Shown here piece after piece: positions 10,381 through 19,968 of a stretch of 64,000 nucleotides of DNA (its first letter is position 1; the number at the start of each line of letters is the position of its first letter). Made by a program: the position numbers and the translations under genes. The notes under the pieces are model-generated. The model saw only the letters and a list, made by a program, of their open reading frames with translations, had not been told where the DNA came from and did not search any database. Source of the DNA: Cocos nucifera (taxonomy: Eukaryota; Streptophyta; Magnoliopsida; Arecales; Arecaceae); NCBI GenBank assembly GCA_006176705.1, contig QRFJ01000762.1, positions 310,001 through 374,000 of the forward strand, in the 5' to 3' direction.

Positions 10381-11826
10381 TGGATTGACAAATTGTATAC
10401 CTGGAGACCATCCATCTGCTGGTTGTTTTGGTGACTGACGAATTTTAGTTGATGGTTTCTTATTTGTAGTTGGCTCTTCAGTCTCTTTCTTCTGATGATA
10501 TGGCTCCTCCAGCTTTGTACCACTTCTTAGGGTGATAGCATTGACTTGCTCCCTTGGATTGGTCTCCATGTTGCTGGGCAAGGATCCCTGAGGTCTCTCA
10601 GAGATTATCTTAGCCATTTGACCTATTTGCATCTCCAAGTTTCGAATTGCTGCTGCTTGGTCCTGTCTAAGTTTGGCTTCTAAATTTTTTATAGTTGCTT
10701 CTTGGTTTTGCATAAATTTGACCATCAGCTCTTCCATGTTGGACTTCTTTTCAGGTACTTGGAATCTCGGGGGTGGCTGTTGTGCTGCATTTTGATTGCT
10801 CCATGAGAAATTTGGGTGCTGCCTCCACCCTTGATTGTATGTGTTGGAGTAGGGATTATTTTGTTATGGCCTAAAAAAATTACCAACATAATTAGCTGTA
10901 TCAGTTGCTTTAGCAAAAGGATTACCTATCTGGCAATTGCTCGTATCATGTCCTCCTCCACACAGGTCACAGGTGATGCTCTGAACATGCATAGCTGTTC
11001 CCTTTAAGTTGTTGACTTCGGCTCTAAGGGCTGCAATTTCAGCTAGTAAGGTTGGCACGCAATCTACTCCCTGCACAGCTGCTAGTCTTTTTGGCATCAT
11101 GCATTCTGTCTGCCACTGATAGCTATTTGATGCCATCTCATCGATCAGATCGAAGGCTTCTTCCTCCATTTTTTGATTAATTGTTCCTCCTGCTGCTGCA
11201 TCAATCATAGAATATTAGTAGGAGATAAACCATTATAGAAAGTTTGTACCTGAAGCCATACGGGTAGTTGATGATGTGGACATCTCCTCAGCAATTTCCT
11301 TGAAATGCTCCCAAGCCTCATATAGTGTCTCCATGTCCATCTGCATAAAAGAAGTGATATCGTTGCGCATCTTGGCAGTCTTGGAAGGTGGAAAGTACTT
11401 GGCTAAGAATTTTTGGGCTAGGACATCCCAAGTTGTGATAGAACCTGCAGGAAGAGAATGAAGCCAACTCTTAGCTTTGTCCCATAAAGAGAAAGAAATA
11501 ACCTTAATCTAATAGCATCATCCGACACCCCATTAATTTTAAAAGTATCATAAAGTTCAAGAAAAGTTAGAAATATGGGCATTCGGATCATCATGCACAT
11601 GTGTCCACTGAATTGGACAGTTGATTGAATCATCTGGATCATCGCCGATTTTATTTAAAAGTTGTTTGCTCGTACTGGCGGTCTCCTGATGCTCGAAGCT
11701 GCATCGGACTACAGATGGTGTGATGTAATCATTTAATGGATGATGTACTGGTCGAATAGCTTCATGCTGTCCTTCGGTCGCCATATCCAATCCTAGATTG
11801 ATGTCGTTAGGATCTTCAGCTGCCAT
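10381..11826 (-). pseudogene. Athila-3 gag
   Basis: Open pieces 11557-11826 (N-terminus, first Met at 11826), 11418-11642, 10864-11208 and 10117-10737. The third includes the capsid end and a zinc knuckle C-D-L-C-G-G-G-H-D-T-S-N-C (C-x2-C-x3-H-x4-C, near 10930-10975), the RNA-binding element of Gag. The fourth is the Gln/Glu-rich, probably coiled C-terminus. Gag would form the virus-like particle and package element RNA. The 11826 start lies about 185 bases downstream of the primer site, a normal leader length. Frameshifts near 11500 and 11210 and after 10864 break it. Confidence 0.85.
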
Positions 11827-12010
11827 GTTTCTTTCTTGTTGTAGTCTTCTAATGGTCCTTTCAATTTCTGGATCTAAAGGATAGTAAGTTACTATGTCCA
11901 GTACGTGTCATGCACTGAACAAATTTTTTTTAAAAAAATAATAAAAATTAAAAATAAAATTCTAAAGTAAAGCTAGGATCAAAATTTTAATATTGTTTTA
12001 GACACAATCC

Positions 12011-12025
12011 CCGGCAATGGTGCCA
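12011..12025 (-). promoter_or_regulatory. Primer binding site, tRNA-Asp type
   Basis: The minus strand reads TGGCACCATTGCCGG. The plant tRNA-Asp 3' end would pair with TGGCGCCGTTGCCGG, so 13 of 15 positions fit. Athila elements commonly use this primer. It lies 6 bases inside the LTR end, and the mismatches are both G-to-A type. Confidence 0.8.
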
Positions 12026-12932
12026 AAAACTTGATGCATGCTAAGTCTATAGCTATGGCAAGTGCACCAGTCGATCAAGTAATAAAGTAAATGAGTAGAG
12101 TATCATCCCTAGAGGATTGAAAAATAAGTACTGAAAAGCTCTTTCCTATGCTTTATTTAGAAGATCGATTTATGAGAATAAGAAATTAAAGAACAAAATA
12201 AAGAAATAATTAAAAATTTTAAGAAAATAGAGAGAGTGTAATTATTAGGATTTTAAACTTAAGAGCAATGTGTTACTAAGGCAATCGGTTCACCAACTCA
12301 GTCAATACAATATTCAGGTTATTAGATTAATTTTATTTCATGTAACAGTGGAGTCTCCTAATTTATTCACTATCTTTTTGGTCCAGGCATAGCAAAACTA
12401 TCAATATTTATTAATTATTCTTTGGTACAGATATAATTTAAATAAATATTAATGTATTAAATTTTGTGAAATCCTCAAATTAAAATACATGGAATCTAAA
12501 GCGTACTAAAATTTTTGCATGCATATGAATTCTAATTTGATTCATAATACAAGCTATATAATCAAGAAGCAATAACATAGATGTACTAGGTCCGTAACAT
12601 CTATGTTCATCAGGTCAATTAGAAGATGACCAATAATCTAAAAGCATTAAGATCATATTTATATACTCTTCATGAATAAAATTTAAAATTAAAAATAAAT
12701 CACACTGAATATTGCATCAAAAGAGTGGCTACACCTTAGTCTTAGTAAAAGAAAATTTAGTTCATGATAACAAGTTCAAAAATAGCAAATAAAATAAAAA
12801 GCATAAAGAAATTAGACTGTTTGATTGCTGAAATTGATTGTCCGTCACTCTTGGTGTGGAGAACTTGGTGAAGAAGAAAAGAAGCTCCTTGATCAATGTT
12901 CTAATTGTTAGAAGAAGAAAAAAAATTAAAAA

Positions 12933-13029
12933 CCCTTTCTTTTCTCTTAAAAATCTCTCTTCTCTTTCTACCTCTCTCCTCTCTTTCTCTTCTTTTTCTT
13001 TTTTTTACTATCTCCCCCTTTTTTTTTCG
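12933..13029 (-). repeat. Pyrimidine (CT/T) tract in the Athila LTR
   Basis: Almost uninterrupted C and T on the plus strand, so the element transcript has a GA-rich leader starting just downstream of the TATA box. Such tracts may be GAGA-type promoter elements or simply slippage-prone sequence. Confidence 0.7.
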
Positions 13030-13040
13030 ACAATAGCAGA

Positions 13041-13050
13041 CCTTTTTATA
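13041..13050 (-). promoter_or_regulatory. Putative TATA box of the Athila 5' LTR
   Basis: TATAAAAAGG on the minus strand, matching the 3' LTR copy at 5030-5039. Transcription would run towards gag. Confidence 0.65.
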
Positions 13051-13872
13051 GGCTGAGAGGTGAATTTTTTCACCGAAATCCTATTGAAATTAGGTTTAAA
13101 ACTCTCAAAATAACTCAAAAAGAGTCTTAGACCAATTCTAACCATTGGATGTTGATCAAACGGTCCAAAAATTACTCAAAAATCATCTTAAAATCCCTAA
13201 TCAAGTTGGAATTCATTTGGACCATTGGATCAGCCTTAAAGATCAAATCTAGACCATCAGATCGTGCATAGAGAAGCCTTTGATTCTTAGTTTTAAAGTC
13301 AAGATGAATCTCAGCCGTTGGATCTCGATCGAAAGTTGCATCTACTATTCGTTAGCACATGCATTTCAGCCGTCCGATCAAATCCCAGTGAAAGGCACCC
13401 ATCGAATCAGACAAAATTTCCAAATTGCCCTCTATAGACCATGTGCGAGCTCGATGTTGCATGGACCGCTGCATTCTTTAATCAATCAGAGCATGCTTCT
13501 TCATGTGAAATCCCCGAAATGCCCTCCAAACAGTCCATCGTGCGTCGTGAAAAATGTTGACGTTAGCTTAGTGTCAGTGTTACATCAACGAATCAGTCTA
13601 CTGAGTGCGGTCGGATCGGGCGATCTACTGAGCCAATTTTTTTGAACCGGTTTGAATCGAACCAGCTTTTTTTTTTTTGAAATTCAATTTTGGGCTCGTT
13701 TGAAGTCCATTTTGTCTGAAATTTATTTCATCTAAACCAAAAAAATAAGATCTTCATATTGGTGGCCTTCTTTCCTACATAAGATTAATAAAAATATCAA
13801 TTTTTTAAAAAATAAATTAATTTATTTTATAATTTAATACTTTTATTAGTATATTTTTACCACTTATTAGTG

Positions 13873-15014
13873 TGCTAGCACAATTTTCTTGAACCTAATT
13901 GAATCTTATTCAAATCAATTGAACTGGGTTAGTCTAATTGATGATATCCAGATCTAAACCCTTATTTGTGTGATCTAGTTAGGCTCAATTTCGTATGATA
14001 ATGGGATATGTTGCGATCTCTATCATCGACATCATCGAAATACCTTTCGATGGATCAGAACTTTTCTGATTCAAATAACTAGTATGATCGATCATCCAAA
14101 TCATTCTAATTGCTCTCAAAATTCATCAGTGACACCTAGCAACATATGGTGGCAACCCATCAGAATTGAAAATGAACCTCTCGGTGTAGTTACCTATGTG
14201 ATTAGATTTCTCTATCTTGAGCCCCGACCGAATTAGGGTTAAGGTGATCTCATCAAACCCTAATATCCGTCATATGAATTAATCATTCAATTCAAGTCCA
14301 ATGTGAAAAACCTAATAGAAACTCTTTTTATTATTTCTCTCTACCATGGCCATGGGCTTATAGACTTAATTCTTATGATCATCATAGAGCTGCTCCTCAT
14401 CTACTGAGGTAGATAGATCTCCTATTGATGCAATCCAATTTCTACAATGAACATGCTATAGCCAATATACACCTCAGGATTTAGAATAACTAGGAGACCG
14501 AGTTATGGTGTAGTCAAACTATAACATCCTTAAGGTGAACTACCGATGCTCCTCAGATCAAAGAATCAGACACACCACTGCAGCTTCGAACCAATCATTG
14601 ATGAGAAAGTAGACTTCCTCATGACTACTCGAGGTGGTCATGCTCAATGCCCTCGTTCTCTAATGAGTATCTATACTCTCGCTCCGATGTCTCTATGCTG
14701 TAGACTCAAGACTCATCTACCTTAAAGAAGCGATCGTACACCAACCTTCCGGATCAATTACCATCCTCATGATGATCCTACGGTCGGGAGCATTTTATGA
14801 GTTAATAATGAAAATTCATGTCTTAAATTTTCAACTCTTGAAAATATGAACTATCATTACCATTAACTCAAGGGATGTATCACAGATACTTTCAAATATA
14901 CACTGTGATAGAAAATAACTCATTTTATTATTTAGAGTCAAAATTATAATTTTGTTCTTAGAAGTATATTATAAGTGTCAGCAAATCTGGCTTCTAGGAC
15001 ACACATATCTAACA
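13873..15014 (-). repeat. Truncated LTR of Angela-like copia family Cop1 (copy A)
   Basis: The sequence aligns along its length with the LTRs at 19969-22252 and 28092-30378, including CCATGGCCATGG and the terminal block ending ATATCTAACA. On the minus strand the LTR starts with TG at 15014-15013 and about 1.14 kb is present; the promoter half is missing. One side abuts a Tat gag exactly at the LTR terminus, the other an Athila LTR. It has no coding content. Confidence 0.85.
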
Positions 15015-15192
15015 CCAAGTATCAATTTCTTGCTGCTCCCTTCAGAGTAGATGAAAAAGCTTAGCATAAGAAGGCATCTAGTGCACCATGGAGCAGCATC
15101 ATTATCTGAAAGGCCTTCAAGTGGTTGACCGAATTAGTGGTTCCATCGTAGCTCTCAAATTGATGAAGCTTGAAGTTCGGTGGGATTGGTTC
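15015..15192 (-). pseudogene. Tat-type gag, N-terminal fragment
   Basis: The minus strand encodes a Gag segment with the pattern PPNFKLHQFESYDGTT, then a Leu-rich stretch, HGALDAF and STLKGAAR, typical of Tat/Retand Gag proteins near the start of the capsid domain. Two in-frame stops occur (near 15063 and 15027). The frame is cut at 15014 by the terminus of a copia LTR. Homology is by recognition only; the upstream boundary was not resolved. Confidence 0.7.
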
Positions 15193-15848
15193 CTACATGA
15201 TTTGATGAAAGAAAGGAGGATTGGTACAGATATCATTATCGTGAGAGAAGGGAGCATGGCAGAGTTTCTCAATTTGTCGGTTCATTTCTTATAGCTTTCG
15301 ATCTAGGAGATCTTCGTGGTCATGAATCTCCAAATTTTTTTGGCTGAACAAGGGTAGAGTCCCTGCAGGGGTAGAGTCATGGTCAAAGCAGGGGCTCTCT
15401 ACCCTCTACTTCCCTTTCTCAGAGGTGATCGGTCGACTCACCTAAGTCGATCATCCCCAAATTGGATCCTGGGGTTTTGAAGAAGTCTGCTTTGATCGGA
15501 CCGGCATCGGAGGACGCTGCTACCGCATGGCCTACACTGCTTCAGTGAGGCCCCTAACCTGCTAAACTAGCAGGTTAAATTATTCTGCATCCACCATTTC
15601 CATCGATGGAACTTGAGATGCTGGGGATGAGATGAGGGTGGGCAAATTTGGATGAGATCTAGCCATGAAGATGGTCGACCATCAGGTGGAAGCCTTTCTG
15701 GGAGGCATCCTCATGAGATCGACTGGAGGAGAAGAACTTTGAGGGGGAAGGAGAGAGATCTCCATCGAGCACTCCTTTAAGAATAAGAGAACCTCAAGAG
15801 AAAGAGGTTCCTTCCTCTAGCGCCAATCCTATTGGTGCAAAATCTGAT
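15193..15848 (-). other. Tat-like element leader
   Basis: Between LTR and gag. It includes TTGGCGCTAGAGGAAGG (minus strand, about 15817-15833), which resembles leader sequence of Tat-like elements, but I could not assign the primer tRNA with confidence. There is no convincing frame. Confidence 0.5.
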
Positions 15849-16774
15849 TGTTACCGAAATTGAGATTGGAGTCAGAGAAGATGAGGTTATTATCGGTGAC
15901 CTATGAAACAAGTCTCGTTCGAAGTCGGAGGTGGTGGCTCCGGCAAGACCCTCCGACGATCAAGTTAGCTCTTTCAGCCAACAGAAATAGAGTGCTTAGA
16001 GAGATTTTAGCAGAGTTTTTAGAAGAAAAGGAGAACTTAGAGCCTAGAGAAGAAATCATATCTAGAGGATCTCTTATATAGATGGAGCCTATAACAAACT
16101 GATAGTGATAGCCCTAACCATCCAATAGTGGGCCATTCAGGGCCACGTGGAGTTTGTTATGGAGTGTGGTGTCTATTGTCATGATGTGCTAATTTATTAG
16201 GATTAAATAGTTGAAGTTTCGAAGAGGCAGGTGCTGGCAGTGAAGAGCTTCAAGTTTCAACAATTTTAGAGGAGTTTAAACTCTTTTAGGATCGTTCGTG
16301 TGTAAGTGGGTTCATGCTATGCAGATTGCTGGATCTGCATAGGCGTGGAGGCCTTTCTAGGAAACTGCATGAAATTCGATCGAAAGAGATTTGGAAGTTT
16401 GCTGGGGAAATCTTGAAGGAAGTCCGCTGGAGGAATCCAGAAGGAGGTCTGCTGGAAGGATTCGGAAGGAGTTTGACTGATGAAGAAATCCAATTGAGGA
16501 TGAAGTCCAAAAGGAGTCTGACTGATGGAGAAGTCCGACTAAAGAAGAAGTTTGGAGGACTAGTGATTGGAGAAGATCGGCTGGAGGAATGTCAAAAGAA
16601 GCCTACTTAGGATGGAGGAGTCTGACCACCCCTACCATTCAAGCTCATCCGGGCGAGGTTCGGGGGATCTTGCGAATTCGATCGAGGGTTAATCTTGGTC
16701 ATCACTATCGAACGGAATCATTCAGCAATCAGATATCCAACCAAACTTTGGCAGGAGCGGGTTCATCCCCAACA
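15849..16774 (-). repeat. LTR of the Tat-like element
   Basis: 926 bp bounded by TGTT and AACA on the plus strand (15849 and 16774). A TATA box reads TATATAAG on the minus strand (16073-16080). The promoter-distal half carries a degenerate repeat array. Open frames here on both strands (for example 16286-16510 and 16314-16610) lie wholly inside the LTR and are not genes. Confidence 0.75.
16380..16630. repeat. Degenerate short tandem repeats inside the Tat-like LTR
   Basis: Variants of GGAGTCTGACTGATGGAGAA recur about six to eight times with spacing of roughly 25-45 bases. U3 repeats of this sort often act as enhancer repeats in LTRs; that is an inference. Confidence 0.6.
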
Positions 16775-17198
16775 ACTATTAATTAGGTTCGATCAATTTC
16801 TTAACTAAGTCCATATTTAATCTAACCCTAGGTCAACCCAGTTATGGACCTGATCAAAGCTAACAAATTATTCTTTAATCCATGTTTTATGAAATTATCT
16901 TAGGATCTTTAAATCACAAACCTAGATCCTAAATAATCACTTAATTCTCAATTAAGTTCAAAGCTTATGGGTTTGGATTTATGGAATCTCAAAACTAATT
17001 TTTGATTTGATCATTTAAAATATTTTCAAATTATAAATAGTTTACATTGAATCATATTCAATACATGATTTTAGATCTGATTTATTTTAATATTTAGATC
17101 ATGTCCTATGGTTTTGAATCTAGAATTTTGTAAAAATTAAGTTCTTAATTTAATTTCTATAAAATAAATATGTCACATATATACATTCTAGATTCAAA

Positions 17199-17220
17199 AT
17201 ATATATATATATATATATAT
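17199..17220. repeat. (AT)n microsatellite
   Basis: Eleven AT units in the leader of copy Z. Confidence 0.9.
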
Positions 17221-17361
17221 CAATATATGCAACAGGAGGATCTAAATCTAAACATAAAATATATCATATGGATCAAAACATAAATTATTTAAATTTAGAT
17301 TTAAAATTTAAAAATAAATTATAAATTATTTTAGATCTCATCTAACTTATTTATGATTTAG

Positions 17362-17650
17362 GTGATTCACATACTAGAATAACCTCTCCACTTTAAGGGG
17401 TAAACCTTATAATAGGACAATCTTATAATTAGTATGTCCAACATGATATTATTTAGATCTAATCAAAATAATTTAAAATAAATCTAACATCTATTTATTT
17501 TAGATTTAAAATTAAAAAAATAAATTATAAAATTATTTAGATCATATCTAACTTATTCATGATTCAAAAATAGATCGGCACATACTAGGATAACCTCTCC
17601 ATTGTAAGGGATAAATCTTATAGCAGGATAATCTTATAATCAGTATGTGT
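17362..17650. repeat. Direct repeat of about 80 bp in the copy Z leader
   Basis: Two units (about 17365-17445 and 17575-17650) share CATACTAG, ATAACCTCTCCA, TAAGGG and CTTATAAT in the same order. The unit ends in AGTATGT. They may be internal duplications or paired RNA structures of the long leader. Confidence 0.65.
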
Positions 17651-17718
17651 GATCTTTAGAGTTTTATTTTTGGATTTATCTTAATGCAAACATGATCATG
17701 TTATAATAGAACCTAGAT

Positions 17719-17730
17719 GCTCTGATACCA
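17719..17730 (-). promoter_or_regulatory. Primer binding site, tRNA-Met type
   Basis: The minus strand reads TGGTATCAGAGC, the perfect consensus pairing with the 3' end of plant initiator tRNA-Met. It starts one base from the LTR end. Confidence 0.88.
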
Positions 17731-17731
17731 C

Positions 17732-18837
17732 TGATGAAAAATATATAGGATTTCATGCTTGAATTTCAAAACTTTTCTGAAATAAATGCAGTGGAAGATG
17801 CAGATTAAATAATTTAATCTATAAAAGTACGTAATCTAATTACTAAATCCTACATCTAGGATCTATAATATGTTATAATGTATGCATAAATCAAAAAAAA
17901 AATTTGGTATTGATCAAATCAATACCCTAGATCTAGAACAGTTCTAGATCTAAACCCTAGATAGCATCTAGGTGAGAGAAGAGATCAAATCTCTTACCTT
18001 TGCATGGATTGAGAACTCCGTGGTTGATTTTCATTATTATCTTTAGAGCTGCATACACGTCCAACCTCTACAGAATGTCCACACGAGGCTGCAACACAAA
18101 TCAGAGGTTCATCGAATGAAGATCTGCTCGAAGTGCTAGCTTCTCGCGAATCCCTCTAGATGGTTAATCTAAAAATTATTCTCTAGATCTCTTGGACACT
18201 CCAAGAGATGAAGAATAAGAGGAGGAATAGGAAAAAAATCCAACCTTTGGATCTACCAAAAATCAAAAATAAAATATATGAGAAAAGGCCCTAAGAGAAG
18301 ATAAATATTCTCTTTCAGGACATCAATGATTGATATCCTGAAAACATCTTTATACTAAGATAAGAGGAGACCTTCTCCTCTAGATTTTTCTCATGTTTCC
18401 AGATCTTATACTCTCTAATTTTTCTCATAGAAAAATCTCATAAAACTATGGAAAAGAAGAGTTCTCAAAGAAACTCTAAGAGAAGATCTTTTTCTCTTTT
18501 TCTTCTTTTATCAGGACATGATCATATCATGACCAAAAATGATCACCGTGCCCCAACACCTTGGAGCCTAGATACCCATGCCCTCTTCCTCTCTCTCTCA
18601 GATTTTTATCATATAAAAATTATAAAAAAAATATTGAGAAAATAAATATTGAAAGAAAACTATAAGAGAAGACATTCTCTTTTACCTTTGTCTTCATCAA
18701 GACCTGAACCTTTCATGTCTTAATGAAGACTCTTTCTCCAAAGAAGTAGGCGTCCATAACCCCCATGCCAACACCTCCTTTTCTTTGCCTTTTTGTTGTG
18801 GAATCATCAAAATTTTTGACGCTAAAAAACTTAGAAG
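17732..18837 (-). repeat. LTR of copy Z, truncated
   Basis: Starts with TG beside the primer site. The first 450 bp follow the Cop2 LTR at 34628 in order though not closely. There is no coding frame. The end at 18837 is where a plus-strand LTR begins. Confidence 0.65.
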
Positions 18838-19885
18838 TGTTGAAATCTAGCACCTCGAGATTTGATCCATGATAAGCCAAGAATGAGATTTAAGAGCCAT
18901 AAGAAAGATCAGCCAACATACAATCGGGCTCACTCGGATATGCAATCGAGCTGGCTTAGGATGAGATTGAGCTATCTCGAGGTGGATTCGAGCCAGCTCT
19001 CTCAGGTGGATAGAAAGCAGTGCTTAGGCCAAACACAGTTGAGCCAGCTCGACTGTGGACTGAGTCGGCTCGATGGAGGTGAACAGTGGGGACATGCCCA
19101 GTGTAGGCAAGCACATGTGAGCACGTGTGTTGAAGCTTTTCCATGGGGTCTATGGAGCTGTCGCACTATCTAACGGCTAGGAGAGCATGCGGGAGTTGAT
19201 CGGATGGCTATTGGGATAATTAGGGCTTATAAGAAGGCCTAACGATCTAAGGAGTCGAGAGAGTCTAAAAAAAATCTCTCAAATGGTGTAGAGATAAGAT
19301 AAGGAGTGCTAGTGTGCTGTAGTAGTGTCTTTCTGAAGGCATGGGAGGCTGAGAGAGGCTCAACGGTGTAGCAACCGAGGAGGATATCTCAGTAGAGAGT
19401 GCCAGGAGCTTCTCAAGGAGATCAGGAGCAGATCTCAGGAAGAGTCAAGAGTCTCTTGACGCGCCAAGAGCATCAAGAAAGTTAGGAGTATCCTAGAATA
19501 GTAGCGTTGCCTAGGGACAAAGATTGGGGCTTGATGTAGAGGCTCAGAGGATCATAAAGTATCTAGGAATATTGAGGATCCTAGACTGGTAGATCTATGA
19601 GGAGGATCTTCTTAGAATTTCTATGAGAGCATTATATGGGTGAGTGCTTCTAGATTGAGAGAGAGAGTAGGTGAGTTGAGATTTTATCTCCACTATTATT
19701 CTTTCTCGATAGTGAAGCATTGCATGTCCCGTGGATGTAGGCACTTGGGCCGAACCACGTATATAGTTGTGTTTGTTTGTCTTCTTCTATCTTTTTATAG
19801 TAACAGGTGGTGCCATATCTTCTATAGGTGATCTTGGGCAGGTGATCCATGTTCCATAGTTGACGGATCTATCCTAATAGTGGTT
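18838..19885 (+). mobile_element. Copia-type LTR with primer site and short internal stub (Cop4)
   Basis: An LTR of 968 bp (18838-19805) bounded by TGTTGA and TAACA, followed by a primer site and about 65 bp of leader. Near its 3' end it has CGTGGATGTAGGC and GCCGAACCACGTA, a pair familiar from 3' ends of plant copia LTRs. A TATA-like CTTATAAG lies near 19228. It lies within the Cop2-like LTR of copy Z and is cut at 19886 by another LTR start. Confidence 0.65.
19808..19819 (+). promoter_or_regulatory. Degenerate tRNA-Met primer site of Cop4
   Basis: TGGTGCCATATC, 8 of 12 positions as in TGGTATCAGAGC, two bases after the LTR end. Position, more than sequence, supports the call. Confidence 0.5.
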
Positions 19886-19968
19886 GTTGGAAAATATGTC
19901 CAAAAGCCAATAATTTAAGTAGTAGATGATTAGAATTAGTATATGAATTATCTAATGATAATAGTTAT
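19886..19968 (+). repeat. Short LTR start, Cop2-like
   Basis: TGTTGGAAAATATGTCCAAA resembles the first 20 bases of the Cop2 LTRs read outward from 37169 and 58973. Only 83 bp survive before Cop1-B starts at 19969. Confidence 0.45.

Larger units (their letters stand above)
4660..13872 (-). mobile_element. Athila-type gypsy retrotransposon, long degenerate copy (Athila-3)
   Basis: Order on the minus strand: 5' LTR (13872-12032), tRNA-Asp-type primer site, gag, protease, RT, RNase H, integrase with a GPY/F-type C-terminus, 3' untranslated region, polypurine tract and 3' LTR (6208-4660). Both LTRs lack their outer ends: the 5' LTR breaks into a copia LTR near 13873 and the 3' LTR into Athila-2 near 4660. 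No target-site duplication can be checked. The coding part is close to Athila-1 but has many one-base insertions. Confidence 0.85.
12032..13872 (-). repeat. Athila 5' LTR, truncated at its outer end
   Basis: The inner end is placed at TG (12032-12033), i.e. CA on the element strand, 6 bases from the primer site. It contains a TATA box (13041-13050) and a long pyrimidine tract downstream of it. The outer end is lost: near 13870-13874, at the shared string TGCTAGCA, the sequence changes to a Cop1 LTR. About 1.84 kb is present. There is no protein-coding frame of note. Confidence 0.78.
15015..16774 (-). mobile_element. Tat-like gypsy retrotransposon, 5' end only
   Basis: On the minus strand: LTR (16774-15849), leader (15848 to about 15193) and the N-terminal part of a Tat-type gag, cut at 15014 by the Cop1 LTR. 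LTR termini TGTTGGGG and GTAACA form the expected short inverted repeat. The element sits inside the leader of a Cop2-like copia element (16775 onwards). Everything 3' of the early gag is absent. Confidence 0.75.
16775..18837 (-). mobile_element. Cop2-like copia element, LTR plus leader (copy Z)
   Basis: On the minus strand: LTR (18837-17732), primer site (17730-17719) and 5' leader (17718-16775). The LTR resembles the Cop2 LTR at 34628-37169, with shared strings such as TGTCCACACGAG. Its outer part is missing where another LTR starts at 18838. The leader is cut by the Tat-like LTR at 16774. No gag is left. Confidence 0.72.

Noticed and set aside
13280..13645. 122-codon plus-strand frame in the Athila 5' LTR
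   Set aside because: Lies wholly in LTR U3 sequence, antisense to the promoter, without protein-like features.
14340..14360. CCATGGCCATGG palindrome as a regulatory site
   Set aside because: Present in every Cop1 LTR as ordinary family sequence; no further evidence for a role.
16775..17718. Direct repeats in the copy Z leader as a CRISPR-like array
   Set aside because: Only two diverged units, in plant retrotransposon leader sequence.
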